The position numbers and the translations under genes were made by a program. A stretch of 64,000 nt of DNA, taken from contig JAXLQJ010000004.1 of the NCBI GenBank assembly GCA_046331705.1, positions 62,001 through 126,000 of the forward strand, in the 5' to 3' direction. The stretch is from JADJOY01 sp046331705 [NCBI: bacterium] (lineage in GTDB: Bacteria > JADJOY01). The notes under the pieces are model-generated. The model did not search any database. It was not told where the DNA came from and saw only the letters and a program-made list of their open reading frames with translations. Positions within the stretch are counted from its first letter, which is position 1; each line of letters starts with the position of its first letter. This document shows, piece by piece, positions 39,608 to 50,063 of this stretch.

Positions 39608-40390
39608 TCAGTCCGTGACCGTTCGGTTCACGACGGGCCCGCCGCCGGCCGCATCGGCCAGGCCGAACGCGGGCAGAAGCCCGCGCAGGAGGTCGCGCAG
39701 TCGCTGGCGGGAGGCGTCGTCGTGGAGCCCGGTCTCGCGTCGCAACGCCGCGAGCCGATCCGCGGCGTCCGGCGCGCCCGCGGCCTCGGCGCCCATCCAG
39801 CGCTCGACCATCCAACCCGTCACCTCGGGATGAAACTGGAATCCGTACACGCGCTGGCCGACGCGGAAGACCTGGTTCTCGCACACGGACGCGCCGGCCA
39901 GCCGAAGCGCGCCTTCAGGGATCGCGATCGAATGCCGATGCCAATGAAGCCCGACGAACGCTGCAGGCAGGGCGCGAAACGCCGGATCGAGCCGTCCGTC
40001 GGCGGTGAGGCAGACCTCGTGCCAGCCGATCGCGGCTCCTGGATCCGGCTCGCCACGGCCGCCCGCGGCCTCCGCCACGAGCACGGCCCCCCGGCCGATG
40101 CCGATGGTCGGAAAATCGCGTTCGACCGCCATGCGCACCAGCTCGATCTCGGCTCTCGCCACGTCCGCGTCCTGGGTGCGCGCGTCGTCGAGCACCACGA
40201 GCACCGAGCAACCATCGAGTGACGTGGGCACGCCATCGCCGGCGAACAGCCGGCGGCACTTCCAGGAGAGGCCGCACTCACCGAGGATCTCGGCGAGCGC
40301 GCCAGGTCCGTTCTCCAGCGCGTGCTGGAGAAACAGTACCGGCTTGCGCGCCGGGCTCGCTGCGCGCGTGGGGCCCGTGGACACCGTCAT
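39608..40390 (-). CDS. Class I glutamine-amidotransferase-like protein lacking the catalytic Cys
   Basis: 260 residues from ATG 40390. The fold follows GMP-synthase-type amidotransferases: KPVLFLQHALENGPGALAEI at the N-terminus, FPTIGIGRGAVLVAEAAGG where the nucleophile elbow should be, HWHRHSIAIPEGALRLA, and FQFHPEVTGWMVERW with the conserved His and Glu. In active enzymes the elbow reads G-x-C-x-G; here it is GIGRG, so the nucleophile is Gly. Surrounding sequence is clean, so this is probably real. It may be a binding or structural homologue rather than a glutaminase. Divergent from lon. Confidence 0.82.
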   Translation of the reverse strand: MTVSTGPTRAASPARKPVLFLQHALENGPGALAEILGECGLSWKCRRLFAGDGVPTSLDGCSVLVVLDDARTQDADVARAEIELVRMAVERDFPTIGIGRGAVLVAEAAGGRGEPDPGAAIGWHEVCLTADGRLDPAFRALPAAFVGLHWHRHSIAIPEGALRLAGASVCENQVFRVGQRVYGFQFHPEVTGWMVERWMGAEAAGAPDAADRLAALRRETGLHDDASRQRLRDLLRGLLPAFGLADAAGGGPVVNRTVTD

Positions 40391-40662
40391 CGAATCGAGA
40401 GGATCGGGTGCGGGGCGGCGGGCGTTGGGAGCGAGTGCGCCGAGCCGCGAGAAGCGCCAATCGTGGTACGAAACGCGGCGTGCTGTCTACCGGCCGCGGA
40501 CCCAACGCCGTGCGCAACCCGCTCGGCGTGCTCAAGCTCTCGATTCCACGGGCGTTTCGCCGTGGCGCGGGGTACGAAGTCGTGTGCTTGCAGGTCCTCG
40601 AAAAGTGGCTAAGTTGAGCCATCGCCTTCCCTCGCCTGCCCGGTGAGGCTACTGGAGGACTC

Positions 40663-43065
<2,403 letters not shown>

Positions 43066-43083
43066 CAGGCACCGAAGGCGAGG

Positions 43084-43109
43084 CCCCCGCCGCGTGCGCG
43101 CGGCGGGGG
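43084..43109 (+). terminator. GC-rich hairpin after lon
   Basis: An 11-bp perfect stem (CCCCCGCCGCG / CGCGGCGGGGG) with a TGCG loop begins 18 bases after the lon stop. There is no T-tract, so it may act as a weak terminator or only as a 3'-end stabilising hairpin. Confidence 0.45.
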
Positions 43110-43309
43110 GTCGCGACGCCGCGGAGGCCGGGTCAGCGAAGGCTCCGAGCCCGCACCGCATCCCCCGGCGTCCCTGGTCGGGACGGGCCTCGGCTCGACG
43201 CGATCCGGTACACGCTCGGACGCTCTAGGCTGCGGAAATGACTGGACAACCAAAAGCGCGTGCCGTAGAGTTGCCGAAAGGTGACGGACACTCGAAGAGG
43301 AGCGTGAGG

Positions 43310-43498
43310 ATGCGAGCGTTGCTACGTCGGCTCATCCGCGAAGACGACGGCCAAACCATGATCGAGTACGCGCTGCTGGCGGGGATCATCGCCGTGGCGG
43401 CGATCACGATTCTTTCGACGCTGCGCGGTAGCATCGTCGACGTGTTCGGCACCGTGAACGACGCGCTCACGGGCGCGCAGGTGGGAGACGCGGGCTGA
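43310..43498 (+). CDS. Flp/Fap-type pilin, small
   Basis: 62 residues from ATG 43310; GAGGAG lies 8 bases upstream. The type IVb prepilin pattern is clear: a charged leader ending in EDDG, cleavage before QTMIEYALLAGIIAVAAITI with Glu at position 5 of the mature protein, then a short C-terminal part. Such pilins build Tad pili. No tad/cpa/rcp genes lie in the window, so the assembly machinery must be elsewhere or this is an orphan copy. Followed by a strong hairpin at 43574-43607. Confidence 0.9.
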   Translation: MRALLRRLIREDDGQTMIEYALLAGIIAVAAITILSTLRGSIVDVFGTVNDALTGAQVGDAG

Positions 43499-43573
43499 GC
43501 CACCCGACGCTGCGGGCGCTTGCCACGCAGCGTACCCGCGACGCTGCGGCTGCGGACCAGAACGCAGCCGCGA

Positions 43574-43607
43574 AAAACCCGCAGTCGCCATAGCGACTGC
43601 GGGTTTT
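43574..43607. terminator. Perfect bidirectional terminator hairpin
   Basis: A 15-bp uninterrupted inverted repeat (AAAACCCGCAGTCGC / GCGACTGCGGGTTTT) with a 4-base CATA loop. It has A/T ends on both sides, so it can terminate the pilin transcript from the left and the HU/IHF transcript from the right. Confidence 0.85.
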
Positions 43608-43674
43608 CTGTCGGGCCAGCGCCACGCCTTGGCGGGAACTCGGCCCTGCCCTCACCGCTCGAGAAGCACCCCGC

Positions 43675-44088
43675 TCAGTCGTCGTCTCCCTCGCGTGACG
43701 ACGTGTCGCCGTCGTCGCCATGCTCCTCGCCCGACTCGGCATCGCTGAGGGCGAGATCGTCGTCGAGCTCGTCGTCGAACCCGTCGTCGTGCTCGCCACC
43801 CAGCAGGTCGGTCCGTCCGTCGACCCGCTCCTTCAGCTCCTTGCCGACCTTGAAAAAAGGCAATCGCTTCGCGGGTACCTGGACCTGCTCGCCGGTCTTG
43901 GGATTGCGACCGACGTAAGGCTCGTAGGTCTTGACGATCAAGCTGCCGAACCCGCGGATCTCGATCCGTTCCCCGCGCCTGAGCGCCTCGGTCATCCCGT
44001 CGAGGACGAGATTCACGACCAGGTCCGCTTCCTTCTGCGTCATCTTGCGCCGCTCGGCCAACGATTCGATCAGGTCCGACTTGTTCAT
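43675..44088 (-). CDS. HU/IHF-family DNA-bending protein with acidic C-terminal tail
   Basis: 137 residues from ATG 44088. Residues 1-94 are a complete IHF-beta-like domain: MNKSDLIESLAERRKMTQKE, RGERIEIRGFGSLIVKTYEP, then the DNA-arm YVGRNPKTGEQVQVPAKRLP with the intercalating-Pro context and FFKVGKELKERV. The last 43 residues are highly acidic (GGEHDDGFDDELDDDLALSD and on to the end DDD), an addition not found in normal 90-100-residue IHF subunits. The tail could tune DNA binding or protein contacts. A good sigma-70 promoter lies upstream. Confidence 0.9.
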   Translation of the reverse strand: MNKSDLIESLAERRKMTQKEADLVVNLVLDGMTEALRRGERIEIRGFGSLIVKTYEPYVGRNPKTGEQVQVPAKRLPFFKVGKELKERVDGRTDLLGGEHDDGFDDELDDDLALSDAESGEEHGDDGDTSSREGDDD

Positions 44089-44153
44089 GGCCCGGACTCC
44101 CAGCGCGCTCGCCGCCATCCCAACACGAGATGGATCGGGGTTTGTGCCGAGGG

Positions 44154-44182
44154 ATGCTACCGACCGCCCTGGGTAAAGTCAA
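44154..44182 (-). promoter_or_regulatory. Sigma-70-type promoter of the HU/IHF gene
   Basis: On the minus strand: TTGACT (44182-44177), 17-base spacer, TAGCAT (44159-44154), 65 bases before the ATG. Both boxes match consensus at 4 or 5 of 6 positions, in an AT-rich patch. Confidence 0.6.
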
Positions 44183-44245
44183 GAATCAATTGACGTTTTT
44201 CGACTCGAGGCGGCGCGGATTGACGTCGCGCCGGCTCCCTGGCCG

Positions 44246-44254
44246 TGCTATACC
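44246..44254 (+). promoter_or_regulatory. Possible extended -10 promoter of the zinc-ribbon gene
   Basis: TGCTATACC, an extended -10 form, lies about 70 bases before the ATG at 44324. No good -35 at 17 bases. Divergent from the HU/IHF promoter. Confidence 0.4.
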
Positions 44255-44323
44255 GTGCCGTCAACGGCTGCTCACGGATCGCGGCGTCGCCGGGAGCCGC
44301 GCGAGCGCTCGAGAGGAGGCGCG

Positions 44324-45046
44324 ATGCCCGAAGAACTGATGATCCGCTGCGAGGACTGCGGCCTCGTCTTCAACAAGATCACCTACCCCGAGTGCCCGAG
44401 GTGCCGGCACCTTCGTCGCAAGGCATCCGACATCCTCCCCGGCGCAGGCGTTCGCGCCGACTTCCGGGCCACCGGATCCGCGGCTGCCGCGGTCCAAGCG
44501 TTCTTGGGCTGGGCGTTGCCGCTGATCGTCGCCTTCCTCGCGGGTGGTGCGTCCTTCATGATCGGCGTGAACCTGTCCGCGGGTCTGCCGTGGAACGAGC
44601 CGCCGCTGGCGGTCTTCCGCGTGCCGCAGCCCTACGTGGTGTGGAAGGTCGCGCGTCCGACGACCACGGAACCAGCCGGCCCGGTGACGGAGCAGCCGGT
44701 CGTCGCGCAATCCGAATCCGAGGTGTTGGTGATGGATGCTCTCGAGAAATCGACGGACGAATCGAATCGTGTGTCCTTCGACGGCACGGTGCGAAACGTG
44801 TCGTCGGTGGCCGTCGAATCGGCGCGAATCACCGTGGCGGGTTTCGATGCAACCGGCACCGAGCTTCAGTCCGACTGGATGATGCTCGCGCCCACCAAGC
44901 TCGAGCCCGGAGAGAGCGGCAAGTTCCGGCTCAAGGTCGTGAACCATCCGGCGATCGAGCAGTATGCATTCAAGGCCACCTGGACGCAGCCGGTCGAGAA
45001 GCAGCTCAAGACGTTGTCGGCGCTCCCAGCGCCCGCAACGCCGTGA
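44324..45046 (+). CDS. Zinc-ribbon membrane protein, FxLYD-like periplasmic domain, unknown function
   Basis: 240 residues from ATG 44324 with GAGAGGAGG upstream. Residues 8-30 form a zinc ribbon (CEDC ... CPRC). One transmembrane segment follows (about 60-85, ALPLIVAFLAGGASFMIGVN), then a linker and a C-terminal beta-domain with VSFDGTVRNVSSVAVESARI, ATGTELQSDWMMLAPTKLEP and GESGKFRLKVVNHP, like FxLYD/DUF3426-type domains that describe changes in modified molecules. Function unknown. Divergent from the HU/IHF gene; precedes the tRNA. Confidence 0.7.
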   Translation: MPEELMIRCEDCGLVFNKITYPECPRCRHLRRKASDILPGAGVRADFRATGSAAAAVQAFLGWALPLIVAFLAGGASFMIGVNLSAGLPWNEPPLAVFRVPQPYVVWKVARPTTTEPAGPVTEQPVVAQSESEVLVMDALEKSTDESNRVSFDGTVRNVSSVAVESARITVAGFDATGTELQSDWMMLAPTKLEPGESGKFRLKVVNHPAIEQYAFKATWTQPVEKQLKTLSALPAPATP

Positions 45047-45077
45047 CGACCGCTCCCGCGAGCCAGCGCGCGACGTG

Positions 45078-45107
45078 TTGACGGCGCGCGTGAGCGCGCT
45101 TTAGGTT
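45078..45107 (+). promoter_or_regulatory. Possible promoter of tRNA-Arg
   Basis: TTGACG (45078-45083), 18-base spacer, TAGGTT (45102-45107), 12 bases before the mature tRNA. The -10 match is weak, but position fits. Confidence 0.4.
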
Positions 45108-45119
45108 CGCGGGCCTTCG

Positions 45120-45193
45120 GCCCCCGTAGCTCAGGTGGATAGAGCGAGGGATTCCTAATCCCTAGGCCGGACGTTCGAGTCGTCTCGGGGGCA
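45120..45193 (+). tRNA. tRNA-Arg (anticodon CCT)
   Basis: A full cloverleaf can be drawn: 7-bp acceptor GCCCCCG/CGGGGGC, D-arm GCTC/GAGC, anticodon arm AGGGA-TTCCTAA-TCCCT with anticodon CCT at 45154-45156 (reads AGG), variable loop AGGCC, T-arm GGACG-TTCGAGT-CGTCT, discriminator A. The 3' CCA is not encoded (ACCC follows), so it must be added by nucleotidyltransferase. Confidence 0.95.
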
Positions 45194-45281
45194 CCCTTTC
45201 GAGCAAGACGAGCGCCGGGCGCGAGTCGGGTAGGAGCGTCGCATCAGCGCGGGTAACGAGTCCGAGCGGGACGGCGTCGAC

Positions 45282-46217
45282 GTGATCGGGGAGGCGGCGT
45301 CGATCGCTGCCTGGCTGCGCGGAAGCGTGGAGCTCCTCGCCGAGGCTGGCGTGAGCGGCTTGCCCCAGGCACACACACGCGCCTCCGCGGCGCCTCAGGC
45401 CGCGTCGCTTCCGCCGCGCGCGCCAGCTCCTGGCGCTTCCGAGGCGGGTCACCCGGCGCGCGGCCTGCCGGAGGCCGCGGAGGCGAGGCGATCGGCGACG
45501 CGCCCGCTCGCGATGTCCGCCGAGCAAGCCGGCACCGTCGCGCCGCAGGCGACGGACGCACCCACGGCACCCGAGCTGGGTTCGCCGGTCCAGCAGCTCG
45601 ACGCACGGCGACCGCCAGTCGAGCGTCGTTCGCTCGCGGACGTCCAGGCCGAGCTCGGCGATTGCACGCGCTGCAAGCTTCACAAGGGCCGCACCAAGCT
45701 CGTCTTCGGCACGGGAAACCCGCATGCGGACATCGTCTTCGTCGGCGAAGGACCGGGCGAGGACGAGGACAAGCAGGGCGAGCCGTTCGTGGGGCGAGCG
45801 GGCCAGCTGCTCACTCGCATCATCGAGGACGGCATGGGGCTCGCGCGAAGCGACGTCTACATCTGCAACATCGTGAAGTGCCGTCCGCCGCAGAACCGGG
45901 AGCCTGAACGAGACGAGATCGACGCGTGCCTGCCGTTCCTGGCGCAGCAGATCGCCGCGATCGGACCCAAGGTGGTGGTGACCCTGGGACGACCCAGCAC
46001 GTCGACGCTCCTCGGGCGCGCCGTGTCGATCAGCTCGGTACGCGGCAAGTGGTTCGACTATCGCGGGGTGCCGTTGATGCCGACGTTCCACCCGGCGTAC
46101 GTGCTGCGCCGCTACACGCCGGAGGTGCGGCGCCAGGTCTGGGAAGACATGAAGGAAGTGCTGCGCAAGATCGGCCGCGAGCCGCCCACGCCACGCCGCG
46201 GCTCCGCGCTGGGATGA
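45282..46217 (+). CDS. Family-4 uracil-DNA glycosylase
   Basis: 311 residues from GTG 45282; a stop at 45231 limits the frame and no better start exists. Residues about 1-115 are Ala/Pro-rich and probably disordered. The catalytic domain follows: [20 protein letters not shown] (first two cluster Cys), [20 protein letters not shown] (motif 1, uracil pocket), [26 protein letters not shown], and FHPAYVLRR (motif 2). Four Cys bind a 4Fe-4S cluster. Removes uracil from DNA. The enzyme lies 88 bases after the tRNA gene. Confidence 0.93.
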   Translation: MIGEAASIAAWLRGSVELLAEAGVSGLPQAHTRASAAPQAASLPPRAPAPGASEAGHPARGLPEAAEARRSATRPLAMSAEQAGTVAPQATDAPTAPELGSPVQQLDARRPPVERRSLADVQAELGDCTRCKLHKGRTKLVFGTGNPHADIVFVGEGPGEDEDKQGEPFVGRAGQLLTRIIEDGMGLARSDVYICNIVKCRPPQNREPERDEIDACLPFLAQQIAAIGPKVVVTLGRPSTSTLLGRAVSISSVRGKWFDYRGVPLMPTFHPAYVLRRYTPEVRRQVWEDMKEVLRKIGREPPTPRRGSALG

Positions 46218-46265
46218 TCGCGCGGCCGCCGGCGAGACCTCCGGCGGCCACGGATCGAGCTCGAG

Positions 46266-47843
46266 TCAGACGGCGCGTGCCGACGACGCGCGCTCCATCG
46301 TGAGCCGCCCGGAACGCCGCCGCGAACGCCCGCGCAAGGCGAACGCAAGCGCCGCGGCCAGCGGCACGAACGGCGCTTCGCCGCTCGCCTGGCTCGACAC
46401 GCGCGCGCACCCCCCGCCCGTGTCGCAGGCGTCTCCGATCCCATCGTGATCCGCATCCGCCTGATCCGGGTTCGCGACGTCCACGCAATTGTCGACCGCG
46501 TCGTCGACTCCGTCGTTGTCACGATCGTCGGGATACGCGTCACAGACGTCGCCGAGGCCATCGCCATCCCCATCGGCTTGATCGGGGTTGTACGCGGCCG
46601 CGCAGTTGTCGACGAGATCCACCTTGCCATCGGAGTCGCCGTCCGCCTGGGTGCCCGCGATCAGGTGGAACGCCGCGGGTCGGTTCTCCTCGTACGTGGG
46701 AATGATCTGATCCGGCGGCAAGGTGAAACCGGGGATCGAGCTGTTGGGACGAAGCTCGATGGTGAAGCCGGGACGGCCGGTCACCTCGTAGAACCAATCG
46801 TCGGTGGTGCCAGCCGCGAGATAGAGATCGCTCGACTTCTCGGCGGTGTAGATCACGCCGTGCACCGAGTTGATCATCGACTCGAGGTCGTTCGCGATCC
46901 GCCCGAGAAGCGCGTCATCCGGTGCCTTGTCGTACGTCCAACCCCACGGCCAGAGCACCAGCTGCGAATACGAGTGATAGGTGAGCAAGAACTGGAAGTC
47001 GTGCGCGCCGACGAAGTCGCGGATCACCTGGGTCTCGGGCTCGCTGAACGGCGCGGTCCCGCGATAGGTGTCCGAGCTCGGCGTCCCGGACGAGCCCGAG
47101 CCGCCCCAACCGCTCGCGTAATTCCGGTTGAGATCCACACCGTACGAGCCGCCGCTGTTGAGGCGGCGATTCTTGCGCCACATCCGGTTCACCAGACGCG
47201 AGTACTCGAAGCCATCCGGATTCACCATGGGCACGATCCACGTCACACCGCCGTCCACCAAGGCCTTCACGGCGGGGTTCGTCGCGTACTCGTCGACCAT
47301 CGCCTTGGCGAGCAGAAATGGAACCTCCACGCTGATCCACTCGCGCGCGTGATGGCATCCGACGATCACGCCTTCCTTCTCGCCCGGCTCGTCCAGCTGA
47401 GGATTGTCCGAGATCTTGACCCCCAGCACGTCGCGACCCTCGAGGCTGCGACCGACCACGCTCACCTTCGCGATGCCGCTCGCCTCGAGCGCGCGCAGAT
47501 CGGCGTTCAGGCTGTCGTACGTGTGGTACTGGGCGTCGGTGGCCACCGGGCTCGACTCGATCGCGTCGATCGCCGCCGCCAGGTCGTCGATCTCGATGCG
47601 CACGCGATAACCGATGCCGCGCAACCGAGCCGCCTCCCCCGCGTCCATGTAGAGGTACGCGTGATCACCCTCGACCTCGAGAATGTCGAGCCCGCGATCC
47701 GCGAGCGCCTGCACGGGATGCGCAGCATCCACGGAGACGCGGTACACCTTGCCGGGAATCTCGTAGCGCGCCTCGGCCGTGCCCGCCACGAGCACGCCCG
47801 CGATCGCCAGCGCGAGCCCCCACCGCTTCGACCCCTTCGCCAT
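46266..47843 (-). CDS. Secreted M14 zinc carboxypeptidase with TSP3 repeats and MYXO-CTERM-like tail
   Basis: 525 residues from ATG 47843 with GAGGGACGAGG upstream. Signal peptide (WGLALAIAGVLVAGTAEA), a propeptide-like region, then the M14 domain. Zinc ligands in GCHHAREWISVEVPF (HxxE) and LTYHSYSQLVLWPWGW (third His); NPDGFEYSR, DLNRNYASGW (substrate Arg/Asn) and the catalytic Glu in FTIELRP. From about residue 415 there are Asp-rich calcium-binding thrombospondin-3 repeats (DGDSDGKVDLVDNC, DGDGDGLGDVCD). The end has GGGCARV, a hydrophobic stretch and RGRSRRR, like the MYXO-CTERM sorting signal. Likely a cell-surface exopeptidase. Confidence 0.92.
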   Translation of the reverse strand: MAKGSKRWGLALAIAGVLVAGTAEARYEIPGKVYRVSVDAAHPVQALADRGLDILEVEGDHAYLYMDAGEAARLRGIGYRVRIEIDDLAAAIDAIESSPVATDAQYHTYDSLNADLRALEASGIAKVSVVGRSLEGRDVLGVKISDNPQLDEPGEKEGVIVGCHHAREWISVEVPFLLAKAMVDEYATNPAVKALVDGGVTWIVPMVNPDGFEYSRLVNRMWRKNRRLNSGGSYGVDLNRNYASGWGGSGSSGTPSSDTYRGTAPFSEPETQVIRDFVGAHDFQFLLTYHSYSQLVLWPWGWTYDKAPDDALLGRIANDLESMINSVHGVIYTAEKSSDLYLAAGTTDDWFYEVTGRPGFTIELRPNSSIPGFTLPPDQIIPTYEENRPAAFHLIAGTQADGDSDGKVDLVDNCAAAYNPDQADGDGDGLGDVCDAYPDDRDNDGVDDAVDNCVDVANPDQADADHDGIGDACDTGGGCARVSSQASGEAPFVPLAAALAFALRGRSRRRSGRLTMERASSARAV

Positions 47844-48022
47844 GGCCTCGTCCCTCCCCCGCCCACTGCGAGCCCAAAGGTGGTCGCGTGCCACCACGCG
47901 CGGACTCGGCCCCACCGAGCCCCCACCCGTCCTTCCGTGCCCACCGCGAGCGACGCGGCCCGAATCGGCTGTCCCGCGGTGCGCCTGACCACTATCCTCG
48001 CGCGGATCGACGGAGGACCGCA

Positions 48023-49381
48023 ATGAAAGTCTGCCTGGTCGGCGGCGGTGGCAGCCGCGCACCGCTCTTCGTGCGCGCCCTGGCGAATCGCGCGACGTCG
48101 ATCGTCGTCGACACGCTCGTCCTCACGGACTCGGACGGCGAGCGATTGCGCATCCTGGGCGGCCTGGCGCGCGCCTGCGCGCGTGAGGCTCGCGCGACGT
48201 TCGCCGTCGAGCTGGTCGGGGACATCGAGGCGGCGCTCGACGGCGCCGACTTCGTGATCACCTCGATTCGCGCCGGTGGCGACGCGGCCCGCGCACGCTA
48301 CGAACGCATCGCGCTCGATCACGGCGTCATCGGCCAGGAGACGGTCGGCGTGGGCGGCTTCGCGTTGGCCCTCTGGAATGGACCGGCGCTTCTCGACCTC
48401 GCCACGGCGATCGAACGCTTTGCACCCGGCGCCTGGACGCTCCACTTCACCAACCCCGCGGGCCTCGTTGCGCAGATCCTGCACGACGCCGGCTTCGCCC
48501 GGCACGTGGGGATCTGCGACACGCCGACCGATCTCGTGCGGCGTGTGGCCGCGTTCGCGGGCGTCGACGCGGCGTCGGTCGATGCGGGCATCCTCGGGCT
48601 CAATCATCTGAGCTGGCTGGTGCGTTTCGCGACCGCCGACGGGCGCGACCATCTGCCCGCGCTGCTGGCCGACGATGCGTTCCTCGCCCAGCTCGGCGAG
48701 CCGTTCGAGCCGGAGCTGATCCGCAGCTTGCGCGCGCTGCCCACCGAGTACCTCCACTACTACTACCATCGCGACGCGGCGCTCGCGCGCCAGCAGCGAC
48801 GCGCGCAGACCCGCGGTGCCTATCTCGACGCACGCAATCGCGCGCTGCGCGAAGAGCTCGCGGCCCTCGATCCGAGCGGCGCGTTCGCCGCTTGCTTCCC
48901 CGCGGCGGCGGCAGCGTACGCGCGCTACTCGGCGGATCGCGACGGCTCGTATCGCGAAGAGCTCGGGCGCATCGGCGCGGCGGCGCCTGCCGACGAGACC
49001 GGCGAGGGCTATGCCGGCGTCGCCCTCGATCTGATCGAGGCGATCCGCGGCAACGGCGCGCGCCGCACGATCGCGTCGGTGCCGAGCCGCGGTCGCGTCC
49101 CCGGCCTCGATGGCGACGACGTGATCGAGACCAGCGTGACGGTGGACGACTCGGGCCTCGCGCCGGTGCCAAGCGGCGCGTTGCCGCGCGACGTGCACGG
49201 GCTCATCTGCACCGTGAAGGGCTTCGAGCGCCTGGCGAGCGAGGCGATCCGGACTCGCGACGCCACACTCGCTGCGCGCGCGCTCTCGGCCCATCCGCTG
49301 GTCGGTTCGTATCCACTCGCCGTGCGCCTCGTGGGCGCGCTCCTCGCGTCCCATCGCGATCCGCGCGGGGCCTGGCGCTGA
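48023..49381 (+). CDS. Glycoside hydrolase family 4 (NAD-dependent 6-phospho-beta-glucosidase type)
   Basis: 452 residues from ATG 48023 with CGGAGGA upstream. NAD site [13 protein letters not shown] at the N-terminus, [44 protein letters not shown], the metal Cys in VGICDTP and metal His in GLNHLSW. These residues define GH4, which cleaves glycosides by NAD-assisted redox chemistry with Mn. Here no PTS genes are nearby, so the substrate may not be phosphorylated. Length normal. Divergent from the carboxypeptidase gene. Confidence 0.9.
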   Translation: MKVCLVGGGGSRAPLFVRALANRATSIVVDTLVLTDSDGERLRILGGLARACAREARATFAVELVGDIEAALDGADFVITSIRAGGDAARARYERIALDHGVIGQETVGVGGFALALWNGPALLDLATAIERFAPGAWTLHFTNPAGLVAQILHDAGFARHVGICDTPTDLVRRVAAFAGVDAASVDAGILGLNHLSWLVRFATADGRDHLPALLADDAFLAQLGEPFEPELIRSLRALPTEYLHYYYHRDAALARQQRRAQTRGAYLDARNRALREELAALDPSGAFAACFPAAAAAYARYSADRDGSYREELGRIGAAAPADETGEGYAGVALDLIEAIRGNGARRTIASVPSRGRVPGLDGDDVIETSVTVDDSGLAPVPSGALPRDVHGLICTVKGFERLASEAIRTRDATLAARALSAHPLVGSYPLAVRLVGALLASHRDPRGAWR

Positions 49382-49454
49382 ACCGCAAGCGCCCGATCGA
49401 ACGCCGCGAACCCGTGGAGAGCACACGCGTTTTCGGCGCGAAATCCACTTCGCC

Positions 49455-49490
49455 ACGGGTTTGACACGCTCGGAAACCCGTCATTACACT
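49455..49490 (+). promoter_or_regulatory. Promoter of the ferredoxin gene with a palindrome over the -35 box
   Basis: TTGACA at 49461-49466 (perfect -35), 18-base spacer, TACACT at 49485-49490, 102 bases before the ATG. An 8-bp perfect inverted repeat ACGGGTTT / AAACCCGT (49455-49462 and 49474-49481, 11 bases apart) overlaps the first bases of the -35 box and the spacer. It could be an operator, or a leftover terminator hairpin of the GH4 gene. Confidence 0.6.
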
Positions 49491-49592
49491 CGGCGCCCGG
49501 CGCCCGACCAGGCGAGCTGCTGCTCGAATTTGGTGATCCGAGCGGCATCGGATCCCACCTTCCCCCGACCGTGTCCAAGGAGAGCTGAAGTC

Positions 49593-49880
49593 ATGTCGAC
49601 GACGATCACCGACGAGTGCATCAACTGCGGAGCATGTGAGCCGGAATGCCCGAACAACGCGATCAGCGAAGGTGACGACATCTACGTGATCGATCCGCAG
49701 CTCTGCACCGAGTGTGTCGGCTTCTTCGACATCGAGCAGTGCGCCGAGGTTTGCCCCGTCGACTGCTGCGTTCCCGATCCCAACAACCTCGAGTCCGAGG
49801 AAGTGCTGCTGGAGCGCGCGAAGAAGCTGCACCCGGATCATCAGTTCAACGAGCCGATCCCCTCACGCTTCCGGAAGTGA
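49593..49880 (+). CDS. Dicluster 4Fe-4S ferredoxin (YfhL type)
   Basis: 95 residues from ATG 49593 with AAGGAGAG upstream. Cluster motifs: [12 protein letters not shown] near the N-terminus, and [20 protein letters not shown] with the eight-residue insert between the second and third Cys typical of YfhL/Alvin-type ferredoxins. The C-terminal helix has [14 protein letters not shown] low-potential electron carrier; a possible partner for the P450 or radical SAM enzymes is only a guess. A strong terminator follows. Confidence 0.95.
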   Translation: MSTTITDECINCGACEPECPNNAISEGDDIYVIDPQLCTECVGFFDIEQCAEVCPVDCCVPDPNNLESEEVLLERAKKLHPDHQFNEPIPSRFRK

Positions 49881-49925
49881 GCGAACGCGCCAGCGCGGCG
49901 CGTCCCTCACGCGATTCGCCGAGAC

Positions 49926-49961
49926 GACGACGGGAACCCGCGCGGGTTCCCGTCGTCTTTT
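49926..49961 (+). terminator. Rho-independent terminator of the ferredoxin gene
   Basis: A 14-bp perfect stem GACGACGGGAACCC / GGGTTCCCGTCGTC with a GCGC loop followed by TTTTG, 45 bases after the stop. Confidence 0.9.
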
Positions 49962-50063
49962 GTCATCGCCTGCGCCACGAGCACGCCTCGCGGCGCGCGT
50001 GCTCGGCCCGCAAACCTCGGCGGTCGCCTGCAGTGACCGTCGAAGCCGCGGACGCCTGCCGGC

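Noticed and set aside
40391-40662. Heat-shock (sigma-32) promoter before lon
   Set aside because: CTTGCAGGT and later bases do not give both boxes at proper spacing.
46446-48026. Long plus-strand open frame opposite the carboxypeptidase gene
   Set aside because: Arg/His/Val-rich composition without any family; it mirrors the codon bias of the real minus-strand gene.
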